Below, piece after piece: positions 7,426 to 14,968 of a DNA stretch of 28,407 bases. The stretch is from Anaerolineales bacterium (GTDB lineage Bacteria; Chloroflexota; Anaerolineae; Anaerolineales; JABWBV01). The stretch is from positions 1-28,407 of the forward strand of contig JALUWE010000501.1 in assembly GCA_027019845.1 (NCBI GenBank), in the 5' to 3' direction. The notes under the pieces were generated by a model. That model saw only the letters and a program-made list of their open reading frames with translations. It was not told where the DNA came from and searched no databases. Made by a program: the position numbers and the translations under genes. The stretch's first letter is position 1; each line of letters opens with the position of its first letter.

Positions 7426-7722
7426 TTGGCAGACTTGCAATTTACCAGCGCTCCAGAACGAGAAGATATCTTTCAGGTGGGAGACGAAGTCGAAGTGTAT
7501 TGTGACCATGAAAACGAGAAAGGGGAACGGGTGCGCGGTTGGCTGAAGGGCATTGTCGTCCAGGCGGATTCCAAAATGGTCGCAGTCCAGTTTCAGGAAA
7601 ACGTCTACCTGACCGACGGCTGGATGGTGCCGGACCACGTTTTGTGGTCGCCGCAAAAATCCCAAAACATCCGCTATTACCGGCCAAAACGCCGCCGCCG
7701 CCCCCGCAAACCCCAACTGTAA
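7426..7722 (+). CDS. Small basic SH3/Tudor-like protein inside the SUF operon, function unknown
   Basis: A 98-residue protein I do not recognise. Its centre (about 16-80) has the alternating hydrophobic pattern and QVGDEVEVYCDHENEKG / GWLKGIVVQADSKMVAVQF layout of a small beta-barrel such as SH3, KOW or Tudor domains. The C-terminus (RPKRRRRPRKPQL) is strongly basic, suggesting contact with nucleic acid or an acidic partner. There is no signal peptide, membrane segment or cysteine pair for an Fe-S cluster; a single cysteine is at about residue 26. The TTG start is chosen because a strong ribosome-binding site sits 6 nt before it. The gene lies between sufD (80 nt upstream) and sufS (19 nt downstream) on the same strand, so it should be expressed with the SUF machinery. 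A SUF function is inferred only from position. Confidence 0.75.
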   Translation: MADLQFTSAPEREDIFQVGDEVEVYCDHENEKGERVRGWLKGIVVQADSKMVAVQFQENVYLTDGWMVPDHVLWSPQKSQNIRYYRPKRRRRPRKPQL

Positions 7723-7741
7723 TCAGAGGCCGAGACCATCC

Positions 7742-9004
7742 ATGCTGTCACAATCCCCCTCCACCCATTCATTGGTCTCCCCTCTGGATGTGGAAAAAAT
7801 CCGGGAGGACTTCCCGGTGCTCAATCGGGAAGTCCGTCCCGGCGTTAAAGTCGTTTACCTGGATTCGACCGCCACCAGCCAGAAGCCGCGGCAGGTGCTC
7901 GAGGCGATGGAGGCGCATTACCGCCTGCACAATGCCAACATCCATCGCGGCATCCACACCCTGGCGGAAGAGTCCACCGCGGCGTATGAGGCCGCGCGCC
8001 AGCGCATCGCCGATTTTATCGGTGCGCGCTCCCCGCGCGAGGTCATCTTCACCCGCAATACCACCGAGTCCATCAATCTGGTGGCGCAAAGCTGGGGCCG
8101 CGCCCATCTGCAAGCCGGGGACATGGTGCTGCTGACCGAGATGGAGCACCATTCCAACCTGGTGCCCTGGCAAATGCTGGCCGAACAGCGTTCCCTGCGC
8201 CTGGAGTTCGTGCCCGTCACCCCGGACGGCCTGCTGGACATGGACGCCTACCGCCGATTGTTGGAGCAAGGCCCCAAACTGGTGGCCTTCGTCCACATGT
8301 CCAACGTATTGGGCACGGTCAACCCGGCGCGAGAGATGATCGCGCTGGCGCATCAGGCCGGCGCGGTCACGGTGGTGGATGCGGCCCAGTCCGCGCCGCA
8401 CCTGCCGGTGGACGTGTGCCGGCTGGACGCGGATTTCTTCGCCTTCTCGGCCCACAAGATGTGTGGCCCGACGGGGGTCGGCGTGCTGTACGGCAAAGAG
8501 GCGCTGCTGGAGGCCATGCCCCCCTTCTTGGGCGGCGGCGACATGATCAAACGCGTCCAACTGCGTTCTTTTACGGCCAACGAGCTGCCCCACAAATTCG
8601 AGGCCGGCACCCCCGCCATCGCGGAGGCGATTGGCTTCGGCGCGGCCATCGATTACCTGACCGGTATCGGCATGGACAAGATCGCCGCGCACGAGCACGC
8701 CATCACCGAATACGCCCTCGAGCGCCTGGAGGAAATCCCTGGCGTGTGGGTCTTCGGCCCGCCAGCCGACAAAAAGGGCGGGGTGGCATCCTTCACGCTG
8801 GAGGGAGTTCATCCCCACGACGTCTCGCAAATTCTCGACCGGTACGGGGTCGCCGTCCGGGCCGGGCACCATTGCGCCATGCCGCTGCACGAGCAATTTA
8901 ACATCCCGGCCACTGCCAGGGCCAGCTTTTACCTCTACAACACATTCGACGAGGTGGACAGATTGGTAGAGGGAATCTACAAGGTCAAAGAAATCTTTTC
9001 CTGA
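7742..9004 (+). CDS. sufS: SufS-type cysteine desulfurase
   Basis: This 420-residue PLP-dependent enzyme removes sulfur from cysteine as a persulfide and feeds it to SufU/SufB. The PLP lysine is K239 in FSAHKMCGPTG and the persulfide cysteine is C378 in AVRAGHHCAMPL, the group-II (SufS/CsdA) arrangement. Full length for the family. It starts 19 nt after the small unknown protein and is followed 44 nt later by sufU, the usual partner pair. Confidence 0.96.
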   Translation: MLSQSPSTHSLVSPLDVEKIREDFPVLNREVRPGVKVVYLDSTATSQKPRQVLEAMEAHYRLHNANIHRGIHTLAEESTAAYEAARQRIADFIGARSPREVIFTRNTTESINLVAQSWGRAHLQAGDMVLLTEMEHHSNLVPWQMLAEQRSLRLEFVPVTPDGLLDMDAYRRLLEQGPKLVAFVHMSNVLGTVNPAREMIALAHQAGAVTVVDAAQSAPHLPVDVCRLDADFFAFSAHKMCGPTGVGVLYGKEALLEAMPPFLGGGDMIKRVQLRSFTANELPHKFEAGTPAIAEAIGFGAAIDYLTGIGMDKIAAHEHAITEYALERLEEIPGVWVFGPPADKKGGVASFTLEGVHPHDVSQILDRYGVAVRAGHHCAMPLHEQFNIPATARASFYLYNTFDEVDRLVEGIYKVKEIFS

Positions 9005-9048
9005 AACGCCCGCCGCGTCCCCCACCATCTCCCTTCACCACAAATCAC

Positions 9049-9450
9049 ATGGACGACCTTTACCGCGAACAGATCATTGACCGTTACAAAAACCCGCGCT
9101 ATCGCGGCCTGCTCGATCCCCATGACATCAGCTACGAAGATGACAACCCCTTATGCGGCGACCACATCCGCATCGATTTGCGTGTGGATGCGAACAACCG
9201 CATCACGGAAGCGGCTTTCACCGGCCAGGGGTGCTCCATCTCCCAGGCCGCGGCAGATTTGCTGATCGAGAGCATCATCGGAAAAGACCTGGAGGCGGTC
9301 AAAGCCCTCACCAAAGAGGACATCCTGGACATGCTCGGCATCCAGTTGGGGCCAGTGCGCCTGAAATGTGCCCTGCTGTCGCTCAAAGTGGTCAAAGCCG
9401 GTGTATACGGCCTCGAACCCGGCCAGGCGGGAGATGAGTTGGTGGAATAA
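9049..9450 (+). CDS. sufU: SufU/IscU-like sulfur-transfer protein
   Basis: This 133-residue member of the NifU-N/IscU fold accepts sulfur from SufS. The metal/sulfur residues are C36 and D38 (PLCGD), C62 (GQGCSIS) and C107 (RLKCALL). The N-terminal YREQIIDRYKNPRYRG and the K before C107 are SufU-like. However, the stretch between GKD (about 78) and C107 is about 17 residues shorter than in B. subtilis SufU as I recall it, so the SufU-specific insertion appears to be missing and the length is closer to IscU. It is the last gene of the compact SUF operon; a repeat-filled gap follows. Confidence 0.93.
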   Translation: MDDLYREQIIDRYKNPRYRGLLDPHDISYEDDNPLCGDHIRIDLRVDANNRITEAAFTGQGCSISQAAADLLIESIIGKDLEAVKALTKEDILDMLGIQLGPVRLKCALLSLKVVKAGVYGLEPGQAGDELVE

Positions 9451-9452
9451 TT

Positions 9453-9532
9453 TGGTCTTATTCGTCTTACTGGTCTCATTGGTCTTACTGGTCTCATTGG
9501 TCTTATTCGTCTTATTGGTCTCATTGGTCTTA
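9453..9532. repeat. Tandem 9-mer repeat (CTTATTGGT family)
   Basis: About nine imperfect units of 9 bp (CTTATTCGT, CTTACTGGT, CTCATTGGT and so on) begin right after the sufU stop codon. The period is a multiple of 3, which leaves open frames across the array, but there is no sign of selection for protein. Confidence 0.9.
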
Positions 9533-9543
9533 GAGCATCGCAA

Positions 9544-9596
9544 TCCCCTATCCCCATCTCTATCCCTATCCCTATCCCTATCCCTATCCCCCCTCC
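9544..9596. repeat. Tandem 6-mer repeat (CCCTAT)
   Basis: About eight units of CCCTAT with edge variants. The reverse complement of the same hexamer makes the array at 28137-28194. Confidence 0.9.
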
Positions 9597-9597
9597 C

Positions 9598-9659
9598 CAT
9601 CCTTCGACTACGAGCGAACGGAGTTCGGTACGAACTCTCCCCGCCTTCCGCTCAGGATG
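9598..9659. repeat. Dispersed inverted-repeat element, copy 1
   Basis: Bounded by CATCCTTCGAC and CTCAGGATG, whose outer 6 bp (CATCCT/AGGATG) are inverted copies. The interior contains a GAACGGAGTTCGGTACGAACTC-like self-complementary stretch. A second copy lies at 9676-9721. Confidence 0.8.
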
Positions 9660-9675
9660 CAATTACCCAATTACC

Positions 9676-9721
9676 CATCCTTCGACTTCAGGCTCGCTCC
9701 GCTCGCCTTCCGCTCAGGATG
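9676..9721. repeat. Dispersed inverted-repeat element, copy 2
   Basis: Same ends as copy 1 (CATCCTTCGAC and CTTCCGCTCAGGATG) with a shorter, CGAGCGGAGCGAG-like interior. Both copies are flanked by the ACCCAATT 8-mer array (9660-9674 and 9722-9764). Together with the neighbouring arrays they fill the whole 318-bp gap between sufU and the Rieske gene; no gene is seen there. Confidence 0.8.
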
Positions 9722-9768
9722 CAATTACCCAATTACCCAATTACCCAATTACCAATACCCAATTCCCC

Positions 9769-10122
9769 ATGCTCAATTACACCCAACTCGACCCGGAAAA
9801 ATGTGAATTCATCCCCGTTGCTTCGGTGGACGACCTCCCCAACGGGGAGCGCATGTTCATTGAAATCGATGGCGATCCTATCGTGATTTTCAACATTGCA
9901 GGCCAATACTTCGCCATCGCGGATTTGTGCTCGCACGACGACGGGCCGCTGGGGGACGGCGAGCTGGAAAACGGCTACGAAATCTCCTGCCCGCGGCACG
10001 GCGCGCACTTCGACATCCGTACCGGCAAAGCCCTTTCCCTGCCGGCGGTCGAAGACATCCCGGCCTACCCGGTTCGGGTGACCGGTGGCGAAATCGAGAT
10101 CGGGCTGCCGGTAGCGGGATGA
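9769..10122 (+). CDS. Rieske [2Fe-2S] ferredoxin
   Basis: This 117-residue soluble Rieske protein is similar to the small ferredoxins of nitrite-reductase/dioxygenase type. The cluster ligands are C54-x-H56 and C74-x2-H77 in DLCSHDDGPLGDGEL and ISCPRHGAHFD. There is no membrane anchor. Such ferredoxins often accompany SUF genes and may donate electrons to cluster assembly or to a downstream enzyme. It is separated from sufU by 318 bp of repeats and has no clear promoter or Shine-Dalgarno, so whether it is still part of the SUF transcript cannot be decided from sequence. Confidence 0.93.
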   Translation: MLNYTQLDPEKCEFIPVASVDDLPNGERMFIEIDGDPIVIFNIAGQYFAIADLCSHDDGPLGDGELENGYEISCPRHGAHFDIRTGKALSLPAVEDIPAYPVRVTGGEIEIGLPVAG

Positions 10123-10156
10123 AGAACTCCTGGCGGTGGTCCCATCCCGTTGCCGG
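10108..10156. terminator. Long imperfect hairpin between convergent genes
   Basis: The arms 10108-10121 (CCGGTAGCGGGATG) and 10143-10156 (CATCCCGTTGCCGG) match at 12 of 14 positions, one more being a G-U pair. The left arm overlaps the Rieske stop. No T-run follows, so it is not a standard intrinsic terminator; it may still block or stabilise the convergent mRNAs. Confidence 0.4.
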
Positions 10157-10168
10157 TAGAATCAGGTG

Positions 10169-12175
10169 CTAGGCATTCTCCCCGAAGTGTTGTAAGAGCT
10201 GCAAAAAGATGTCCACCACCTGGGGGTCGAAGTGCGTTCCCCTGCCGCTCTTGATGTGCGCCAGGGCTTTATCTTTGGGCCAGGCCGGGCGGTAAGGCCG
10301 TTCGGATGTCAGCGCGTCGTATACGTCCACCACCGCGAAGATGCGCGCCGGCAGTGGAATTTCCTCGCCTTTTAGACCGTGCGGGTAGCCGCTGCCGTCC
10401 CATTTTTCGTGATGGAAGTATGGAATGTCCAACGCGGGGCGTAAGTAGCGGATAGGGGAAAGCATGTCGTAGGCAAATTGCGGGTGCTGGCGCATGATGT
10501 CCCACTCCTCCTCGGTCAGGGGGCCGGGTTTGAGCAGGATGGAATCCGGCACGCCCATTTTGCCAATGTCGTGGAGTAACGCGCCGCGGCGGATGTGAAC
10601 GATCTCGCTCTCGTCGATGCCCATCTCACGAGCCAATCGCAGGGTCATATCCGTCACGCGGCGGGTGTGGCCTTCGGTTTCCCTGTCGCGCAGGTCGAGG
10701 GCGCGAGACCAACCCTCGATGGTAGCATCATAGGCTACGATCAGGTTTTGGTTGGCCTTTTGTAGGCTCACGAACAACTCTGCATTCTCGATGCCAATTG
10801 CCGTCTGAACGGCCAGTGTTTCGAGAAACTGGTGCCATTCCTCATCGGGTCTGCAAGGCGAGCGGTGGAAAATCTCCAGCACCCCCCGCGTTTTCCCTTT
10901 GACTATCAACGGCACCGCGTAATAGGAGACAAACTCCTCACGATGGAACAACGCCGAACGAGCCAGACTGGTTTCGGCGACGCTCAGGTCGGCAACGTGG
11001 ACGATGCGTTTTTCCAGAGCTGCATGGCCTGCCAGGCCTTCTCCCAGGCGCAGGCGGGTGTGTTTCGGCGTTGTGGTGCGGAAGCCGCGTCCGGCCGCGA
11101 ATTCCAGGGTGTTCATGTCGGGATCCAGCAGCAGAATATCCGCCGCGTCCACCAACAGCCTGTTGACCACCTGCTCCAGGATGATGCTCAATGTGACTTG
11201 CACATCCAAACTGGACATGATGGCGGTGTCGATGTCGTGCAAGGACTGAATGCGCTCCAATCGACGGCGGGCACCCTCGAACAGCCGCGCGTTGGTGATG
11301 GCCTGCGCGGCCTGGTTTGCCAGTCCCTCCAGCACGTCCAGATCATCGGCGTTGAAATGGCGGACCTCCGAGATTGTGACCACGGTTAGTACCCCCACCA
11401 ACGTACTATCGCGTCGCATGACCGCGCTGGCGCTGGATCGCAGATCGAGTTCCACACATAACTCGCGGCCCGGCAGATCAGCGGTGTTCTGCATGTCCGG
11501 GATCACAATGGGCGATCCTTGTTGTTCGACAAAGCGCTCGAGCTGGAAACGAGAAATGATTGGCAATCTCTCTTCATATTCTGATGGAATACCCCATCCG
11601 CCAGCGAATTGCAGCACATCTTGTCGAGAATCGTACAGAAAAACGCTTACAACCGGGGCGTCCAGCGCGTTGGCGGTTTCTTCACACACCGTACGCAGCA
11701 CTGTGTGGAGATCGAGTTGTGCGTTGAGGCGGTTGGCGGTGCGCGCCAGCACCTCGGCCCGGTTCGCGTGCTGCCGGATGCGTGCTTCCTGCTGTTTGAA
11801 CACACTGATGTCCCGGATGCTGGCCAGCGTAACCAGCTCGTCTCCCAGGTATATGGGGCGCAGGCTGATGTCTACCGGTAGGGTGGTTCCGTTGTTTCGC
11901 AGGATCTGTAAATCAATCCCTGTCCCCATCGGGCGGGTTTTGGGGTTGTCGAAGTATTGTTGCAGGAATCGGGCGTGGACATCCCGCCGGTCTTCCGGGA
12001 GCAGCACTTCGATCGGCGAGGAGATCAATGCGTGCTGGCGATACCCCAATATGTCTTCGAGCAGGCTATTTGCCTGCACAATCCGGCCTTGCCGGTTGAC
12101 CACCACTGCCGGATTAGGCAATACTTCGAGGAATCGCTCCAGCTCTTCGTTGTTGATTTCGATGAAAGATGCCAT
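10169..12175 (-). CDS. PAS-GAF-GAF-HD-GYP cyclic-di-GMP phosphodiesterase
   Basis: This 668-residue cytoplasmic signalling protein has a PAS domain (about 12-128), a first GAF domain (about 150-300), a second GAF domain (about 318-468) and a C-terminal HD-GYP domain (about 485-665). HD-GYP landmarks are H503 in EGHTRRV, the HD pair H535/D536 in LLHDIGKMGVPD, HHEKWDGSGYP (588-598) and VVDVYDALTSERPYRP. All expected metal ligands appear present, so it should hydrolyse c-di-GMP in response to ligands or redox cues sensed by PAS/GAF. No membrane segments are seen. A GAGGG about 7 nt before the ATG supports the start. It stands alone and is convergent with the Rieske gene; no clear promoter was found in the 227 bp upstream. 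Confidence 0.94.
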   Translation of the reverse strand: MASFIEINNEELERFLEVLPNPAVVVNRQGRIVQANSLLEDILGYRQHALISSPIEVLLPEDRRDVHARFLQQYFDNPKTRPMGTGIDLQILRNNGTTLPVDISLRPIYLGDELVTLASIRDISVFKQQEARIRQHANRAEVLARTANRLNAQLDLHTVLRTVCEETANALDAPVVSVFLYDSRQDVLQFAGGWGIPSEYEERLPIISRFQLERFVEQQGSPIVIPDMQNTADLPGRELCVELDLRSSASAVMRRDSTLVGVLTVVTISEVRHFNADDLDVLEGLANQAAQAITNARLFEGARRRLERIQSLHDIDTAIMSSLDVQVTLSIILEQVVNRLLVDAADILLLDPDMNTLEFAAGRGFRTTTPKHTRLRLGEGLAGHAALEKRIVHVADLSVAETSLARSALFHREEFVSYYAVPLIVKGKTRGVLEIFHRSPCRPDEEWHQFLETLAVQTAIGIENAELFVSLQKANQNLIVAYDATIEGWSRALDLRDRETEGHTRRVTDMTLRLAREMGIDESEIVHIRRGALLHDIGKMGVPDSILLKPGPLTEEEWDIMRQHPQFAYDMLSPIRYLRPALDIPYFHHEKWDGSGYPHGLKGEEIPLPARIFAVVDVYDALTSERPYRPAWPKDKALAHIKSGRGTHFDPQVVDIFLQLLQHFGENA

Positions 12176-12402
12176 TGCGCTTCCCTCACGTCAAGATACA
12201 ACGCCGTCTCCACTCGGTGGACACACGTGGGGATGTATGGGACACGCTATTGGGTGCTTCTAGCGTCTGAGAAGGGTGCTCTTTTCCCGCCTGATGGTGG
12301 TGACTGGCGAACGTGTACGTAATCTCTTGTTGAAGTACAGGTCTGTGTGGGTGGATAGAGATGTTCTCGCGATGCGGATCGGTTGAATACAGGCGCCTTT
12401 CT

Positions 12403-12933
12403 TTATGGCTGGCAAACCAAAGGGGTAAACCTGGCATCCAGTTGGCTGGCGTAGATGCGCAGCTCTTCGGGTTGGGTGCCCACCAGTTTGATGTGTACCA
12501 GCGCGGAGCAGCGGATGAAGACCAGGTCGCTGAAGTTTACGACGGCCAGGTCGCCGATGTCGTCGATCTCTTTGGGAGTGGCGATGGTATTCAAAATCGC
12601 GGGCCAGGCTGCATCCATGTCTGCGGGGTTGGCGTACAGGAAAACCGAAACCCGCCCGCCAAACTGTGTGCCTTGCAGGAATTGCAGGGAGACAAAATAT
12701 TGTGCATCGGGCAGGTCGGCCAGGGAAGGGTGTGGCGTGTAGCTGATCTCCGCACTGGTAACCCGCGCCGGCAGGTTGCTGGTGCGCAGCAGTACGGATT
12801 CAAGGTCGGGAATCGGAAATGTGGGGGTAACTGCTGGGAGGGGGGTGGGCGTTGGCGGCAACTTTGCCCCCTCACAAGCAGCCAGCAGCAGAATGCAGCC
12901 GAGGGCCGGAATCATCAATCGGAGACGGATCAC
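12403..12933 (-). CDS. Putative lipoprotein of unknown function
   Basis: This 176-residue protein has a lipoprotein signal (IPALGCILLLAAC, lipid-accepting C20) followed by a Pro/Thr linker (PPTPTPLPAVTPTFPIP). A folded domain from about residue 42 has two cysteines near 141 and 174. It is predicted to be membrane-anchored outside the cytoplasm; the domain is not recognised. The GTG start is 4 nt past the 3' end of tRNA-Val on the same strand, so no room is left for a ribosome-binding site. ATG at 12915 (residue 7) is an alternative but would lose both arginines of the signal peptide. Probably co-transcribed with the tRNA. Confidence 0.75.
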   Translation of the reverse strand: MIRLRLMIPALGCILLLAACEGAKLPPTPTPLPAVTPTFPIPDLESVLLRTSNLPARVTSAEISYTPHPSLADLPDAQYFVSLQFLQGTQFGGRVSVFLYANPADMDAAWPAILNTIATPKEIDDIGDLAVVNFSDLVFIRCSALVHIKLVGTQPEELRIYASQLDARFTPLVCQP

Positions 12934-12936
12934 AAA

Positions 12937-13010
12937 TGGGCAGGACAGGACTCGAACCTGCGACCTCTACTTTGTAAGAGTAGCGCTCTAACCAGCTGAG
13001 CTACCCGCCC
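12937..13010 (-). tRNA. tRNA-Val (anticodon UAC)
   Basis: A complete 74-nt cloverleaf on the minus strand. The acceptor GGGCGGG pairs with CCTGCCC, discriminator A. The anticodon stem CTACT/AGTAG encloses loop CTTACAA with anticodon TAC, and the T-arm is GCAGG-TTCGAGT-CCTGT. The 3' CCA is not encoded, since TTT follows the discriminator. A possible -10 TAAAAT lies 11 nt upstream (13022-13027). Confidence 0.97.
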
Positions 13011-13021
13011 CTGCTGGCGAA

Positions 13022-13027
13022 ATTTTA
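13022..13027 (-). promoter_or_regulatory. Possible -10 box of tRNA-Val
   Basis: TAAAAT on the minus strand sits 11 nt before the tRNA 5' end, a suitable distance. No convincing -35 was found 16-18 bp upstream. Confidence 0.35.
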
Positions 13028-13121
13028 CCGCAGATGAGAGGGATTTGGTAGGGGATGAGATACGGAAGCGTGTGTGCAAATGGTGTGCTCTGCCTCACTA
13101 CCCTTTGTTTGCGCGGCGGCT

Positions 13122-13147
13122 TGTTTTGCAAAAAAACTTGCAAAACA
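13122..13147. promoter_or_regulatory. Perfect palindrome, candidate operator of the RpiR regulator
   Basis: The arms TGTTTTGCAA (13122-13131) and TTGCAAAACA (13138-13147) are perfect inverted copies with a 6-bp spacer. The site is 41 bp upstream of the regulator's ATG and would overlap the -35 region of a promoter using the -10-like TATGAT at 13169-13174. Autoregulation is inferred. Confidence 0.6.
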
Positions 13148-13187
13148 GGTTTGCGCGCCTATGCCGGTTATGATAAACTGGAAAACA

Positions 13188-14042
13188 ATGTTCCAGGAAG
13201 ACCGGCTGTCTTATGAAGATCGCATTCGGAAGGCCTACCCGAATCTTTCCAAGAGTTTCGCGCGGCTGGCCGATTACTTGCTCGACTCCTACGTGGAGGC
13301 CGCCTTCATGACCGCGACCGAGCTGGGCCATGCTGTGGACGTGGACGCCACCACTGTGGTGCGTTTTTCGCAATATCTGGGGTACGCAGGCTACCCCGAT
13401 CTGGCGCGCGAAATTCGCGAGCGGGTAAAGAGCCATCTGACAGTGCGGCCGCGCGTGGCCGAGGAAGACTCGCTTGCCAGGGTAGTCAATACCGCTTTGC
13501 AGGAACTGCGCACCATCTTTGGCCAGGCATACCTGTTGCTCGATGTAGACGAGTTGAGCCGGCTGGTCGAAAAGATCGGCGAGGCACGGCACGTTTTCAT
13601 CCTGGCGGACGTTTTGGCCCAACCAGCCACATACACGCTGGTGAATGTGCTCGAAAGAGGCGGCTTTGGCGTCTCGATCAACCACACCGGGTTGACCGAT
13701 CTGGCTCGCAAAGTGTACCTGGCAGCAGAAAACGACTTGATCCTGGCCATCGAGGTAGCGGGGGAAACCCCCTACATCGCCCGTGCCTTGCAGGAAGCCC
13801 GCAACAGGCGGATTCCCACCTGCGCCATTGTTGGCTCCGCAGCCGTGGATTCGGCGCGTGTGGCCGAGCTTGTGGTGGTCGTTCAGGCGCAGCCGGCCTC
13901 CGAATTGAGCATGATGCTGGTTGGCGCGGTGGCCTATGCGCTGGGCCGGGCCTTGCGCTGGCGTTTTCCAGACCGCTTTTCCGGCGCGGACCAGGCCGTC
14001 CACGAACTTTCAACCCGCATCCAATCCCATGAGCTTTCGTGA
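13188..14042 (+). CDS. RpiR/MurR-family transcriptional regulator (HTH + SIS)
   Basis: This 284-residue regulator has an N-terminal HTH_6 domain (about 8-80; LSKSFARLADYLLDSYVEAAF and DATTVVRFSQYLGYAGYPDL) and a C-terminal SIS sugar-phosphate-binding domain (about 110-260). RpiR proteins usually sense phosphosugars and control sugar or amino-sugar catabolism. The ATG at 13188 was chosen because it directly precedes the HTH domain. Upstream in-frame starts (GTG 13074, ATG 13161) would translate through the palindrome or the -10-like box. TATGAT ends 13 nt before the ATG, predicting a leader of only about 7 nt. Ligand and targets are unknown. The neighbouring FAH-family hydrolase is a possible target, but 152 bp with a repeat separates them. 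Confidence 0.9.
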   Translation: MFQEDRLSYEDRIRKAYPNLSKSFARLADYLLDSYVEAAFMTATELGHAVDVDATTVVRFSQYLGYAGYPDLAREIRERVKSHLTVRPRVAEEDSLARVVNTALQELRTIFGQAYLLLDVDELSRLVEKIGEARHVFILADVLAQPATYTLVNVLERGGFGVSINHTGLTDLARKVYLAAENDLILAIEVAGETPYIARALQEARNRRIPTCAIVGSAAVDSARVAELVVVVQAQPASELSMMLVGAVAYALGRALRWRFPDRFSGADQAVHELSTRIQSHELS

Positions 14043-14076
14043 CAGTACTTACGCACTTCATGCCTGCTGTTGCTTA

Positions 14077-14162
14077 TGTCATTCTGAGCGACCAGCGGGC
14101 TTGCCCTGAGCCATGCACTGAGCCGAAGGCGAAGTGACTGCCGAACGGGAGCGAAGAATCCC
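14077..14162. repeat. Dispersed repeat of the GTCATTCTGAGCG...GAAGAATC type
   Basis: Begins GTCATTCTGAGCGACC and ends GGAGCGAAGAATCCC, with a longer middle rich in CTGAGCC and GAAGGCGAAG. Related shorter copies in both orientations occur at 22983-23010, 23128-23162 and 23176-23190. Confidence 0.75.
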
Positions 14163-14194
14163 AACCATTTCGTGATCGTAAGGCGTAAATCGTA

Positions 14195-14968
14195 ATGCGT
14201 ATTATTCGTTACCAATATCGCGACCAGCCCCCCGCTGTGGGGTGGGTCCATGGCGACAAAATCGGCCCTGTGGAAGGCGACCTGTTCGGCGACTTTCGCC
14301 GCATGGAGGCCAGCATCCCGCTCGAAGAAGTCCGTTTGCTGACACCGGTAAAAGCGGGTAAAATCATCTGCGTTGGCCGCAATTACGCTGCCCATGCCAG
14401 GGAGCACGACGCCGAAGTGCCCGACATTCCCCTGCTCTTCCTCAAACCCCCTTCCGCGTTGATCGGCCACGACGCAGCCATCCGCCTGCCGCCCCAGTCG
14501 CAACGCGTCGAACACGAAGCCGAGCTGGCAGTGGTGATCGGCAAAACAGGCCGCTGGATCAACATGCAAGACGCACACCAACACATTTTCGGCTACACCG
14601 TCGCCAACGACGTGACCGCCCGCGACTTGCAGCGCCTCGATTTGCAATGGACGCGTGCCAAAGGGTTCGATACCTTTTGCCCCCTGGGGCCCTGGATCGA
14701 AACCGATTTCGACCCCGCAGACGCGGTCATCCGCTGCCGCGTGAACGGCGATATGCGCCAGATGGCCTCTACCCGCGACATGGTGTTCACCGTACGGCAC
14801 CTGATCGCTTTTGCCTCCTCCATCATGACTCTCGAACCCGGCGACGTGCTGTTGACCGGCACCCCCGCCGGGGTAGGCCCCCTGCTCCCCGGCGACACCG
14901 TCGAAGTGTCCATTGAAGGGCTGGGCGTGCTCCGTAACCCCGTCGAAGCCGAAGACCGCATTTTATGA
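14195..14968 (+). CDS. Fumarylacetoacetate hydrolase (FAH) family protein
   Basis: This 257-residue FAH-fold enzyme belongs to a superfamily covering 2-hydroxyhepta-2,4-diene-1,7-dioate isomerases, acylpyruvate hydrolases and oxaloacetate tautomerases. Landmarks are ICVGRNYAAHAREH (58-71), the metal-binding EHEAELAVVIGK with E108 and E110, VANDVTARDLQ with D139, KGFDTFCPLGPWI and LLTGTPAGVG. The exact substrate cannot be told from sequence. The ATG lies in a run of CGTAA repeats with no Shine-Dalgarno. The stop overlaps the start of the next gene (ATGA), so the two are coupled although their products look unrelated. Confidence 0.92.
   Translation: MRIIRYQYRDQPPAVGWVHGDKIGPVEGDLFGDFRRMEASIPLEEVRLLTPVKAGKIICVGRNYAAHAREHDAEVPDIPLLFLKPPSALIGHDAAIRLPPQSQRVEHEAELAVVIGKTGRWINMQDAHQHIFGYTVANDVTARDLQRLDLQWTRAKGFDTFCPLGPWIETDFDPADAVIRCRVNGDMRQMASTRDMVFTVRHLIAFASSIMTLEPGDVLLTGTPAGVGPLLPGDTVEVSIEGLGVLRNPVEAEDRIL

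Noticed and set aside
9453..9764. CRISPR array
   Set aside because: The repeats are 6-9 bp tandem units with no unique spacers of constant length, and no cas gene is present.
9368..9886. Open frame across the 9-mer and 6-mer arrays between sufU and the Rieske gene
   Set aside because: It stays open only because the repeat periods are multiples of three. The translation is simple Leu/Val/Ser repeats, and it overlaps both flanking real genes.
13074..13187. Longer N-terminus for the RpiR regulator
   Set aside because: The GTG start at 13074 would place the palindrome and the -10-like box inside the coding region, and the Cys/Ala-rich extension is not part of the family.
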